Shown: positions 1-7,440, counted from the stretch's first letter. The stretch is DNA of 10,088 nt from an archaeon (GCA_023245385.1 JAHFKM010000027.1:1-10088), one strand, 5' to 3'. Notes: a model not told the origin generated them from the sequence alone. Made by a program: numbers and translations.

Positions 1-693
1 ATCTTTTTTATGATCTGAGCGGAGTGCTGGGTCTCCTGGTGCGCAGTTGCATTTGCCGATGGTGCTGCAATAGTTATTTTTAAAGAATCCTTTTCCTTCT
101 CCTTCAGCGACAGTGCATTCTTGTCTGCTTCCATAACTACATGTTCCTTCTCCTGTGACGCAGCATCCTTTTTCTGCTTTGCGTGCTAAGTTAGAACAGT
201 CAGTTTCTGTTTTGATTTCTTTGCGGAAGTCCATGGTTAGGTCAGTATAGGTGCTTGTTTGTTTTTTGCATTTGATTTCTGTGGATAAGAATGCTTGTGT
301 GCCGAGGACGCAGCAGCCGAGTTCGCATTCTGGTGTTTTGCTGCAGGTAATATCGTCTGTGAATTTTCCGTTGTATTGTGTTTCGCAATTAGATTTTGGA
401 TAGTTTGCGTAACAATAACCGTCTCCTTCTTTGTCGTAGCAGCATCCTGGTTTGCAAAAGTTGGTGTTGCTGCAGCTTGTTGGTGCTTGTGCGTAGCTGC
501 CTTTGTTTGCTTGGGAGGGGTCTCTTAATCCTGAAGCGCATTCTGTTTCGTCTACGTATTGACAGTATTCGTTTGTTTTTGTTTTTTCGCAACAGACTGG
601 TGCGGCTTCTACAGAAGGAGAATTAAGAAGAGAAAAGGCGATTGTGAGGTTTATGATTAAAATGATTTGTGTGAGTGCTGTTATTTTTTTCAT
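1..693 (-). CDS. Large Cys-Cys-rich secreted protein, N-terminal part (runs off left edge)
   Basis: An open frame runs from ATG at 693 to the window edge with no stop: 231 residues, 3' end missing. Residues 1-31 form a signal peptide (basic start, hydrophobic stretch, cleavage near SVEA/A). The rest is disulfide-rich, with 23 Cys including pairs at 34-35, 84-85, 127-128 and 177-178. The segment CCEKTKTNEYCQY and the later FCKPGCC, ELGCCVLG and KGCC blocks match the start of the 1211-residue protein encoded at 1837-5472, so the two are paralogues. Its ATG overlaps the stop of the upstream pilin-like gene by 4 bases (ATGA), as in the other copy, implying one transcript and coupled translation. 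Likely exported to the cell surface, with the cysteines paired outside. Function unknown; I recognise no enzyme domain in the visible part. Confidence 0.85.
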   Translation of the reverse strand, partial: MKKITALTQIILIINLTIAFSLLNSPSVEAAPVCCEKTKTNEYCQYVDETECASGLRDPSQANKGSYAQAPTSCSNTNFCKPGCCYDKEGDGYCYANYPKSNCETQYNGKFTDDITCSKTPECELGCCVLGTQAFLSTEIKCKKQTSTYTDLTMDFRKEIKTETDCSNLARKAEKGCCVTGEGTCSYGSRQECTVAEGEGKGFFKNNYCSTIGKCNCAPGDPALRSDHKKD

Positions 694-1448
694 GAGGATT
701 CACCTTCGATAGCGAACCAGAATTGGTAGGGAGAGTTTTTTTTGTTGATTTTATAGATAATATCAGGGAATGGTTTGTCGACAGTAATTTCGTAAGCTCC
801 TTTTTTATTTAACATGTAGATGAGTTGGTCGAATTGTCCTGTGCTTGCTTGTGCTTGAGTAATATCTCGTGAGGTATCGTATAATTCTTCGAGTGGTGCG
901 TCGAAGCTTTTTTTAACGGGAGCGAGAGAGATGCTTGCTTGGTCTTTTTTTAGAGTGAGGTCATAATGAGCTTCTACGAGGATTATTCCTTGGATGAAGG
1001 TTGTTGTGATGGTAATTTTTTCACTTCCGAGTGTTTGTACTCCTGATGTTTTGTCAACGAGCGTTTTGTCGACGCAGGTGTTGACTTCGAAGGTGAGATA
1101 TTTTTTGAATTCTTCAGTGATAGATGAAAGTGGTGGGAGTGTATTGAGGCATTGTTCTTTTCCTGGAATGTTTTGGCAGAAGTATCTAACGCGTTGTCCT
1201 TGGTAGAGGCGGTAGTTTGCTGGTGAGAAGCTTCCTCCTTGTTTTCCTAAGAGGGTGAGTCCTGAGACTGCTGCTTTGCTGATGCATTCTTCGAGGTTTA
1301 TTTGGATTGGTTTGAGTTGGGAGTTGAGGAAGTCCGCTGGTGGTGTTAAGAATCCTTGAGTGTGTTTAAGGTAATAAAAAAATCCTGCGAGAAGAAGAAT
1401 GACAATTCCTAAGATAATAAAGAGTGTGACTTGTCCCCTTTTTTCCAT
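690..1448 (-). CDS. Pilin-like membrane-anchored protein, copy A of duplicated module
   Basis: 252 residues. The start MEKRGQVTLF is followed by about 20 hydrophobic residues. RG/QV fits the archaeal prepilin peptidase pattern (basic residue, Gly, then Gln-Val, directly before the helix), although the Glu at +5 common in pilins and archaellins is absent. The exterior part has four Cys (55, 91, 100, 125). The last three keep exactly the spacing seen in the paralogue at 5469-6227 (C-x8-C-x24-C), and the CQNIP, DLTLK, STG-FD, KP(F/Y)P and FWFA segments are also shared. It is the first gene of a two-gene unit; the Cys-rich gene starts inside its TGA stop. The start codon lies about 28 bp from a TATA box centre, suggesting a leaderless message. 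It may be a minor pilin or a simple membrane anchor for its partner; I cannot tell which. Confidence 0.88.
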   Translation of the reverse strand: MEKRGQVTLFIILGIVILLLAGFFYYLKHTQGFLTPPADFLNSQLKPIQINLEECISKAAVSGLTLLGKQGGSFSPANYRLYQGQRVRYFCQNIPGKEQCLNTLPPLSSITEEFKKYLTFEVNTCVDKTLVDKTSGVQTLGSEKITITTTFIQGIILVEAHYDLTLKKDQASISLAPVKKSFDAPLEELYDTSRDITQAQASTGQFDQLIYMLNKKGAYEITVDKPFPDIIYKINKKNSPYQFWFAIEGESS

Positions 1449-1470
1449 TAGGGATTTCAGGGAGCTGTTC

Positions 1471-1480
1471 TTTTATAAAG
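1471..1480 (-). promoter_or_regulatory. TATA box for the copy A module
   Basis: The minus-strand sequence CTTTATAAAA is centred about 28 bp upstream of the ATG at 1448 and has an A-rich BRE-like stretch before it. At this distance archaeal transcription would start at or next to the ATG, giving a leaderless message. Copy B has a near-identical box at the same distance. Confidence 0.65.
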
Positions 1481-1796
1481 GTTTTTGTGTGTCTGTGAAG
1501 AATTCTTCTGTTGTAAGAGAGGTAAGGGATGTGTTTTGAGATTTTCTAAGAAATTTTTTGTTTTTGGAGATGAGGTGAGAAACTTGTCCGATGGTATATG
1601 CAAAAAAGTGGACGAGATCTTCTTTTTGGATTTTATCAGTTCTGAAATTTGAAGGAATAAGTATTTGTCCTTTTTCTCCAGACTACAATTCTGTGGTCAT
1701 GGTAATATTTTTTTTACAAGTAGGAAAGTAGTCTAAATTAATATTTGTTACGAAAGAGTTTAGCTTATCCAGTAAAAAAATTTTAGATTTTATTTT
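1473..1796 (-). pseudogene. Probable decayed ORF of unknown family, interrupted by one TAG
   Basis: The 388-bp gap between the two modules is not empty. One minus-strand frame is open from 1796 (after a TAA) to the TAA at 1473-1475, about 107 codons, broken only by a TAG at 1683-1685. The only obvious in-frame ATG is at 1700, six codons before that TAG, and no ATG follows it. The downstream part reads like real protein, for example SGEKGQILIPSNFR and DLVHFFAYTIGQVSHLI. The final TAA lies inside the TATA box of the copy A module. I do not recognise the family. The simplest reading is a gene inactivated by one nonsense change, possibly also lacking its true 5' end. A chance open frame cannot be excluded. 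Confidence 0.4.
1774..1780 (-). terminator. T-tract after the 1211-residue gene
   Basis: A run of seven T on the minus strand lies about 57 bases beyond the TAA at 1837-1839, in very AT-rich sequence. Archaeal RNA polymerase can terminate on such tracts. No stem-loop is visible, so support is modest. Confidence 0.3.
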
Positions 1797-1836
1797 TTAA
1801 GAACTTAATGTGGACTTTTCCGTTGTTCTTTCGGTT

Positions 1837-4800
1837 TTAAATTTTGTAGATAGTGATTGGTAGGCGCATGGGATTTTCATAGTTGTCTTTACATGCGACG
1901 ATAAAAGTATTTTTTCCATTGAGGCTTGTACTGTGGATTTGTTCTCCTGTTAAGGTAAAGCTTGTTGCTCTGGTGTAGTCGAATGTTCCTTCATTGGTAT
2001 AGCTGCAGTGGGAGTTTTCATCAGTATCAACGTAAAGAAGTTCTCCTGGGCTGTAGACGCTGCGGAGGATTGGTGCTTGTCTGTCTAGTTCTGTGCTAAA
2101 GTCTATTTTGGTGCTTTGGATGTTTCCTGCTTTGTCTTCGCAGATGGCGTAATAGTGATAGGTTTTTTCTGAGAGTGTGAGATCAATACTGTGACTACTT
2201 GTGTCTGTATGTTCGAAGAGGAAGTCTGTTTGGTCGACAGAGCTGACGTTGATTGTGCTAAGTCCGCATCGTGCTTTTCCTTCTTCTGCTCCTCCTTCTG
2301 TTGTTAAAGTAAGTGCTAGGGTAAGTGTTCTGATAAGAGAACTACAGTCAGTTCCTCCGCAGCTAAAAGAAGTGATGTTGAGTGGTTCTGTTCGGGTAAG
2401 TGTGTATCCTTCTGGGATAAGTGATTGTGCATTTGCGATGTTGTTTTGGCTTTTGCATCTGAGGAAGTAGGTGTTTGATCCTTCTTGGATGTTTTCAAAG
2501 AGATGGTCACAGTGTTGTGATTCTCCTGGGCTTGGAGCGGGACAACTGAATTTTATATTCATATCTTGGTAAGGCAGGTCTGTGCTTGCTGCTCTGCATC
2601 CTGCGTCTGGGTTTGTTGGTGTGGAGAGAACTTTTTTGTTGAGGGTGAGTGTGACTTTTTGATGGGTGAATTGCCAGGGGATGAGTGCGTTGTTTTCTGG
2701 TTTGATTTTATTTTCAGTTAAGAGTGGTGCTTCGATGTCTGGAACGTTTGCGACGTGGAGGGTAAAAACATACGGGTCACTGTCTTTTCCATTGCCACAG
2801 TTGTCGATGCAGCGTACATAATAAGTTGTGCTTTCTCCTGTGGTGAGATCTGTGTTTGCTTTGAGGGTGAGTGTGTGGAGTGAGCTGAATCCTTGTTGAA
2901 GGAAACTTTGAGTAGGCATATTTTCGTAGAGGTGTCTTGGATCTTTGTCTATTCTGCATTGGGTGTAGTCTTTTTCTCTATTTTCGTTTTTTGTTTCGAA
3001 TTCTAAGGTGAAGTCTGTGTTTGCTTTGATAAAGCTGACTTCTGCTGTTCTTTTTCCTAGTTCTAAATTTTCTTTGAGAAGAGGATCAGCGCATGATGTT
3101 TTTTGTCCGTCTTCATTTGTTGTGACGCAGGCTTCTTGGTTTTTTGTTTTGTCTGAGAGTTGGATAAGTGGTGCGATCCTGTCTGCGTTTCTTCCTTCGC
3201 AGAGTTTGCTTGCGCATTTTCCTCCTTCGTCTGTTTGTGCGAATTCGCATCCTGTTCCTAAACTTTTGCATAAGTATTCTGTACATTCGTGTAATCCGTT
3301 TGCTGTTAAATCTATTTTTGTTCCATCAGCTCCTGTTCCTGCTTGGTTACAGAGGTGGCAGTAATCTCCTCCTGAAGGTGGTTGCCATGTTCCGCATGTT
3401 GTTGTGATGGTTGCGTTGTAATCGTCTCCGAAAAAAAGAATTATCCCTGCTATCGCAGCAAGAACTACGGCAAGAACAATACCTAAAGCTGGTAAACCCA
3501 AAAAAGTAGTAAAACTAAATATCCAAGTAGGAGATATCAATGACATAAATCCACCAACAGCCAAAGAAGCGATGATTGGTGTTACTGTTGCACCTGCTGC
3601 GTAATATTTATCTTGAATTCCAAAGTTTTTTGGATAAACATTTCCGAAGTCTAAAAGTCCTTTGTAGAGTTTCCATTCTTGAGAGTGTGGATCTGGAATA
3701 TATTCTTTGCAGTCGTTGAGGAGTTTTTTTGCTTGTTCGTCTCCATCTACAGGATGTCCGGGTGATCCTCCCCAACTTGGAAGTGAAAGGACTTGATCGT
3801 CTTCAACATCACTTGGATCTTCTTGGTCGTTGATGTTATGGTCTTTGTCTCCTTTGTCGCAGTGGCGTGAGAATCCTTCGTTGTTCCAGACTCCTGCGAG
3901 GTTGTATTTTGCTCCACAGTCTCCTTGAGCGTTACAAAAGCTGTTTTGTGTTAGGGCATATTCTGGTGTATATGCAATGCAGTTGTTATGACATCCCCAT
4001 TCGAGAACTTTTTCCCAGTGAGCGACGATGGGGGGTGTTTTTCCTCCTTCTTTTGATGAGGAAAGATCACAAGGAATGTTACTTTGTTCTTTTGAATTTG
4101 AATCTTTTGTGTTTTGGTCATTTGGTGTCCAGAATTGTGTTCCTGGTGGGACCCGGGGAATACAAAATCCTTTAGTGTGTTCTTGTTCAAAGGTACATTC
4201 TCGTTTTGGATTGCCTTGTTCATCTTTCTGGTCGCATTCTGCTTTGACTTGATCGAGAAGTTGTTGTTGAGTAGTTGTATCGGGTGAGATCCAGACACAG
4301 TCGCGTTTGTCTGAGTTTTTACAGCAGGCTTCTGTGTCGCATGTACCACAGTCTTGGAATCGGTTTGTGATACATCTTGCAGAAGGAAGAGAAGGACTGC
4401 TTGGAGTGTTATCTGAATGAATGTTCATATCAATACATATTTCGTCTCTGTATCCTTTGCATGGGTCTGCTAGTTCTTTTCCATTGGAACAACGGTGTCT
4501 GTAATGTCGTGATCCTGGTAGGTCTAGTGTTGGTCCTGAGTTCGCGTCGTATTCGCACCAGCTTTCTCCATTTTTTCTAGGAATTGTTTCATCGTTGGTA
4601 AATTTTCCGTCTTTGTTTTCGTCTACAGCGGGACTGTCCCAGAGTCCTTTGCCTGTTTTTTCTTTTATCGTGGCGCCATTACAGTTTAAATCAATACAAG
4701 TTGCTGCTCCTTCAACGCTTTCGTCGCAGATTTTTCCTGCGCTGTAGTCACAAGATTGAGTAACGCCTTCATTATTTCCGCAGCTGTCATAGGTGTAAAC

Positions 4801-5472
4801 GTCTGTTGTTCCTTCCACACATTTTTTTTTCTTTTCTCCGTCACAGGAACAGGAAGGGAGTGTGCTGCAGAGAGCGTGAGAAAAATCTCCATTTTGTGTG
4901 TCGCATTCTTCGTTGGTGATTTGTTTGCATCCGTTTTTTGTTGCGCAGCATCCTTTTTCTTCTTTAACGCAGGTGGAGAGGCATTCTGGTTCTGAACCAG
5001 CTTCATTGAATGTGTATTTTAGATTAGGAGCGTAGGTTCTGAAGAGGGTTCTACATCCTGTTTCTGTAGTGTAGGAGCATTGGCTTCCGACTACACAGCA
5101 TCCTTTTTGGCAGTCAGGGGTGGTACAGTCTGGGGAAGGTGTTCCTCCTTGTGCTTCGCAGCTTGATGTTCCTATGTTGGGTAGGCAGGTATGTTCTTCT
5201 GTGTTTAGTAATTTACAGCAGTTTGGTTTGCAAAAAGGTGTGAGATCACAAGTGGTAGGGGCTGTTTTGTAGTTTCCTGTTCCTGTTGTTCGTGATCCTG
5301 TTTCGCATAAAGAGGAGTCAGTGTATTGGCAGTATTCGTTTGTTGTTGTTTTTTCGCAGCAGGCTTTAGGGACTTCCGTTGCTTGGACCTTTGAAAAGCT
5401 TAAGCTAATAAAAATACTGAGTGTGACAACAAGAAAGATTTCGAAGCTTGCTTTTGTTTTTAAAAAGTTCAT
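1837..5472 (-). CDS. Large secreted Cys-rich surface protein with Ig-like C-terminal repeats
   Basis: 1211 residues. A signal peptide covers about 1-31 (cleavage near VQA/TE). Residues 35-400 are Cys-rich with repeated Cys-Cys pairs (CCEKT, NCCK, KGCCVVG, KGCCATK, EACCK), likely extracellular disulfide modules. A perfect EF-hand-like loop, DENKDGKFTNDE, lies at 284-295. Two hydrophobic segments follow at about 628-650 and 656-681. The C-terminal third (about 760-1211) looks like four Ig/fibronectin-like repeats, each ending in a strand such as YYVRCIDNCGNG, YFLRCKSQ or YYAICEDKAGN. ATG overlaps the stop of the pilin-like gene upstream (ATGA), so the two are probably translated together. The N-terminus is paralogous to the gene at 1-693. 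No catalytic motif is seen; an adhesin or surface-structure role is inferred from architecture only. The two internal hydrophobic segments are odd for a wholly exported protein and may anchor it as a hairpin. Confidence 0.92.
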   Translation of the reverse strand: MNFLKTKASFEIFLVVTLSIFISLSFSKVQATEVPKACCEKTTTNEYCQYTDSSLCETGSRTTGTGNYKTAPTTCDLTPFCKPNCCKLLNTEEHTCLPNIGTSSCEAQGGTPSPDCTTPDCQKGCCVVGSQCSYTTETGCRTLFRTYAPNLKYTFNEAGSEPECLSTCVKEEKGCCATKNGCKQITNEECDTQNGDFSHALCSTLPSCSCDGEKKKKCVEGTTDVYTYDSCGNNEGVTQSCDYSAGKICDESVEGAATCIDLNCNGATIKEKTGKGLWDSPAVDENKDGKFTNDETIPRKNGESWCEYDANSGPTLDLPGSRHYRHRCSNGKELADPCKGYRDEICIDMNIHSDNTPSSPSLPSARCITNRFQDCGTCDTEACCKNSDKRDCVWISPDTTTQQQLLDQVKAECDQKDEQGNPKRECTFEQEHTKGFCIPRVPPGTQFWTPNDQNTKDSNSKEQSNIPCDLSSSKEGGKTPPIVAHWEKVLEWGCHNNCIAYTPEYALTQNSFCNAQGDCGAKYNLAGVWNNEGFSRHCDKGDKDHNINDQEDPSDVEDDQVLSLPSWGGSPGHPVDGDEQAKKLLNDCKEYIPDPHSQEWKLYKGLLDFGNVYPKNFGIQDKYYAAGATVTPIIASLAVGGFMSLISPTWIFSFTTFLGLPALGIVLAVVLAAIAGIILFFGDDYNATITTTCGTWQPPSGGDYCHLCNQAGTGADGTKIDLTANGLHECTEYLCKSLGTGCEFAQTDEGGKCASKLCEGRNADRIAPLIQLSDKTKNQEACVTTNEDGQKTSCADPLLKENLELGKRTAEVSFIKANTDFTLEFETKNENREKDYTQCRIDKDPRHLYENMPTQSFLQQGFSSLHTLTLKANTDLTTGESTTYYVRCIDNCGNGKDSDPYVFTLHVANVPDIEAPLLTENKIKPENNALIPWQFTHQKVTLTLNKKVLSTPTNPDAGCRAASTDLPYQDMNIKFSCPAPSPGESQHCDHLFENIQEGSNTYFLRCKSQNNIANAQSLIPEGYTLTRTEPLNITSFSCGGTDCSSLIRTLTLALTLTTEGGAEEGKARCGLSTINVSSVDQTDFLFEHTDTSSHSIDLTLSEKTYHYYAICEDKAGNIQSTKIDFSTELDRQAPILRSVYSPGELLYVDTDENSHCSYTNEGTFDYTRATSFTLTGEQIHSTSLNGKNTFIVACKDNYENPMRLPITIYKI

Positions 5473-6227
5473 GAGTTGAATCTTCCTTGTGCTGTGACTG
5501 CGAACCAGAAGGTGTAGTCTTCTTGTGTGCGTAGAGAGAGGGAATAAATTTCATTGGGGTAAGGTTTTTTTTCTTCGAGATTGAATTCGTTTAGATGAAT
5601 GAGAACAAAGGGGAGAGGGTCAAAGTTTCCAGTGGTGGAGCGTTGTGAGAGAATTTCATTAGTTGCAGTGAGCAATCTTCCGAAGGGGACGTCTATTTCT
5701 TTGGTGATTGTTTTTGTTTGTACTGTGTATTCTCCTTGTTTGAGGGTGAGTGGGTAGTCTGCGCTTACGAGAACGTTTCTTGGATGAATGATGAAGGTAA
5801 GGGTGAGGTCTCCGGAACTAATTTCATAATTTTTTCCTTGGAAGGGGGAAAGATCAATGCATTGACGAACTTTTTCTTGTAAGATGGGTTGTACTTCTTT
5901 TTCTATGGAGGGGGCGAGTAAGGGAGTGGCGAGACAGTTGTTTGTTTCGGGAATGTTTTGGCAGAGGATAGTAATTTTATTTCCTTTGTAAGGGAGGGTG
6001 CCGCCGTTTTGGGCGAGTGTTTTGAGGATTCCTGTTGTTTCTTTGTTGATACAAACACTGATGTCTTTTTCTATCTGGGTGAGTTCGAGCTTGAGTTGTT
6101 GTTGGACGTTGGTTGTTTTTGTGACTTTTTCTATGATTTGATCTCTCGCGTAGAAAAGGAAAAGAACAACGAAGAGTGCGAGTATTCCGAGAATGATAAT
6201 AAGTGTGACTTGTCCTCTTTGTTTCAT
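5469..6227 (-). CDS. Pilin-like membrane-anchored protein, copy B of duplicated module
   Basis: 252 residues, the same length as its paralogue at 690-1448. It starts MKQRGQVTLI with a hydrophobic helix to about residue 26. RG/QV again fits the archaeal class III signal pattern without Glu at +5. Four Cys lie at 59, 89, 98 and 123; the last three match copy A in spacing exactly. Shared blocks are LCQNIP, YPLTLK, TTGNFD, KPYPNEIY and FWFAV. Overall identity appears low outside these blocks, so the duplication is old or the copies diverge fast. The TGA stop overlaps the ATG of the 1211-residue Cys-rich gene, the only downstream gene in its unit. The protein probably sits in the membrane with a folded exterior domain and acts with the large protein. 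Whether it is processed by a prepilin peptidase is not shown. Confidence 0.9.
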   Translation of the reverse strand: MKQRGQVTLIIILGILALFVVLFLFYARDQIIEKVTKTTNVQQQLKLELTQIEKDISVCINKETTGILKTLAQNGGTLPYKGNKITILCQNIPETNNCLATPLLAPSIEKEVQPILQEKVRQCIDLSPFQGKNYEISSGDLTLTFIIHPRNVLVSADYPLTLKQGEYTVQTKTITKEIDVPFGRLLTATNEILSQRSTTGNFDPLPFVLIHLNEFNLEEKKPYPNEIYSLSLRTQEDYTFWFAVTAQGRFNS

Positions 6228-6250
6228 TGGGTTTTCTTCTGAGAAGCGGG

Positions 6251-6260
6251 TTTATAAAAG
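6251..6260 (-). promoter_or_regulatory. TATA box for the copy B module
   Basis: The minus-strand sequence CTTTTATAAA is centred about 28 bp upstream of the ATG at 6227, with a purine-rich BRE-like CAAAA before it. This matches the box and spacing ahead of copy A and predicts a leaderless transcript for the pair. Confidence 0.65.
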
Positions 6261-6298
6261 TTTTGAGTTTGTTTTGATGATTTTTTCTCATTTCTTTC

Positions 6299-6532
6299 TT
6301 AGTAGCGCTTGCTTAATGTGATAAAATTTAAAGTCTTGTACAATTTTTCTTTTGCAGTTTCAAGAATTTTTTTTTACATCGTCTGAAAAAACTTTACTGG
6401 CTTTTAATAGTTCAATAGATATAATTGATTCGTCTTGAGATAGGTCAAAAATTATACCATGAGCTAGTTCTATATTCTTTTAGGAGTTTTAATCTTTTAA
6501 GGGTATATTAAGGATGTTTTCTTTTGGTCATA
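6299..6532 (-). pseudogene. Relic of a DUF2283-type small protein
   Basis: Minus-strand conceptual translation gives ENILNIPLKD, stop, NS, stop, then KNIELAHGIIFDLSQDES and IISIELLKASKVFSDD. This follows the DUF2283 pattern: short strand, then E(V/L)..G(V/I)I.D.....I..IE(I/L)L.AS. The frame is broken by TAA codons at 6489-6491 and 6480-6482. An apparent 1-base shift lies near 6520, where the upstream YDQK is in another frame. A9 at the end of the domain (6367-6375) looks like a second slip: removing one A continues as KKILETAKEKLYKTL to a TAA at 6299-6301. With several independent lesions this is a dead gene rather than a sequencing error. DUF2283 members are short proteins of unknown role, often encoded beside other small accessory genes. 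The family call is from motif memory only. Confidence 0.6.
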
Positions 6533-6679
6533 CTATTTTTTTATTTGTTCTAATTCAACCAGTAGGTTGTTAGGATTTTTAGATGTATTAGAATTTTTAT
6601 TTTTATAGGATTTAGAGGAGTTATTGTTTGGTGAATTATGTTGGCGAGCTTGGTATTCTTGTAGGAGGTTCTTAGTCAT
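6533..6679 (-). CDS. Small Asn/Ser/Lys-rich ORF overlapping the pcn stop
   Basis: 48 codons if started at ATG 6679, which overlaps the end of pcn in the string ATGACTAA (8 bases). This arrangement would allow translation to couple to pcn. An ATG at 6724 inside pcn would add 15 residues but is less natural. The middle is low complexity (NSPNNNSSKSYKNKNSN) between two short helix-prone ends (NLLQEYQ and LLVELEQIKK). It stops at TAG 6533-6535, directly followed in frame by YDQK of the DUF2283-like relic. It may therefore be a real coupled peptide, the 5' remnant of that dead gene, or a chance ORF. No family recognised. Confidence 0.28.
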   Translation of the reverse strand: MTKNLLQEYQARQHNSPNNNSSKSYKNKNSNTSKNPNNLLVELEQIKK

Positions 6680-7421
6680 TTGGTATTCTTGGTGCGAGGA
6701 CGAATTGTAAGCTAAGTCTGTCAAGAACTTTATATTCTGCGCGTAGAGGGTAGTCTTGTCCGAATTCGAGGGTGACGTGATTGGAAAGTTTGGATGCTTT
6801 GATGATTTTTTTTAAGTATTCTATGGAATAGCGTGAGGATTGGTCTTCTTCTTTGCTGAGTTCTATTGTTGTTTCTTCGTCTCCGGAGATTTGTACTTTT
6901 CCTGAGCTTGTTGTTCCTTCGCTTTGGATGAAAAAGTTTTGTTGGGCTACGCTGAAGGTGAGGTTATCTGCAATGATGTCCATGTCTTCGATTGCTTCTG
7001 TGAAGAGGAGGGTGTTTGTCGCTACTTTGACTGTGAATTTGAGATTGGGTATTTTTTGTTCTCGTTCATCTATATCTAAGAGTCCAAGTTTGAATGTTCT
7101 GACGGTTGTTCCTTTCAGGGAGATAGTAAGTCTGTTTTTTTCTTCGTCAAGTTCGAGAGTGAGAATGTCTGTGGGTTTTGCTCTTTTGAGGATTTGGGTG
7201 AAGGCGTCTAGGCTTATTCCAATTGTGCGTTCTTTGTCTACTGAGTATTCTGAGAATGCTGAGCTTAAGAGTTTGAAGATGATCATTGCTACTGTTGCTG
7301 GGTCTACTGCGACGAGTTCTATTTTGTCTTTGCTGAATTTTAGGTTGACTTCGTTTACTAATTCAGAAATGATGAGGATGCTGTCTTTGAGATAGCGTGG
7401 TTCTGTGAGTGTGAGCTTCAT
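6672..7421 (-). CDS. pcn: DNA polymerase sliding clamp (PCNA)
   Basis: 249 residues, the normal length for archaeal PCNA, which forms a trimeric ring around DNA and holds polymerase, ligase, FEN1 and RFC partners. Family landmarks are visible in order: VDPATVAMI near residues 39-47 (usual VDPANVAM), the FKLGLLDIDE segment (about 109-118) leading into the interdomain connecting loop, LEFGQDYPLRAEY (about 218-230), and the C-terminal LAPRIPND (usual LAPRIE). Two clamp folds span roughly 1-118 and 127-245. Start choice is supported by a TATA box centred about 25 bp upstream of ATG 7421. It is transcribed alone or with the small ORF that overlaps its stop. A core replication gene, giving an archaeal anchor to a window otherwise full of surface proteins. 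Confidence 0.97.
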   Translation of the reverse strand: MKLTLTEPRYLKDSILIISELVNEVNLKFSKDKIELVAVDPATVAMIIFKLLSSAFSEYSVDKERTIGISLDAFTQILKRAKPTDILTLELDEEKNRLTISLKGTTVRTFKLGLLDIDEREQKIPNLKFTVKVATNTLLFTEAIEDMDIIADNLTFSVAQQNFFIQSEGTTSSGKVQISGDEETTIELSKEEDQSSRYSIEYLKKIIKASKLSNHVTLEFGQDYPLRAEYKVLDRLSLQFVLAPRIPND

Positions 7422-7440
7422 GAGGAATGAGTGGTATGTC

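Noticed and set aside
295..626. Small frames on both strands near the left edge
   Set aside because: They overlap the partial Cys-rich gene, whose frame is open throughout and is backed by paralogy to the 1211-residue protein.
1683..1685. TAG recoded as an amino acid across the genome
   Set aside because: Evidence is one codon in an unrecognised ORF. The nearby DUF2283 relic is broken by TAA codons too, so ordinary decay explains both.
3951..4349. 132-codon minus-strand frame
   Set aside because: It sits in another frame of the 1211-residue gene; the low-complexity Lys/Asn/Gln translation is a shadow of the Cys-rich coding.
6853..7395. 180-codon open frame on the plus strand
   Set aside because: It lies entirely antisense to pcn, whose family match is certain; it has no TATA box and its Ser/Val-rich translation is a mirror of pcn codons.
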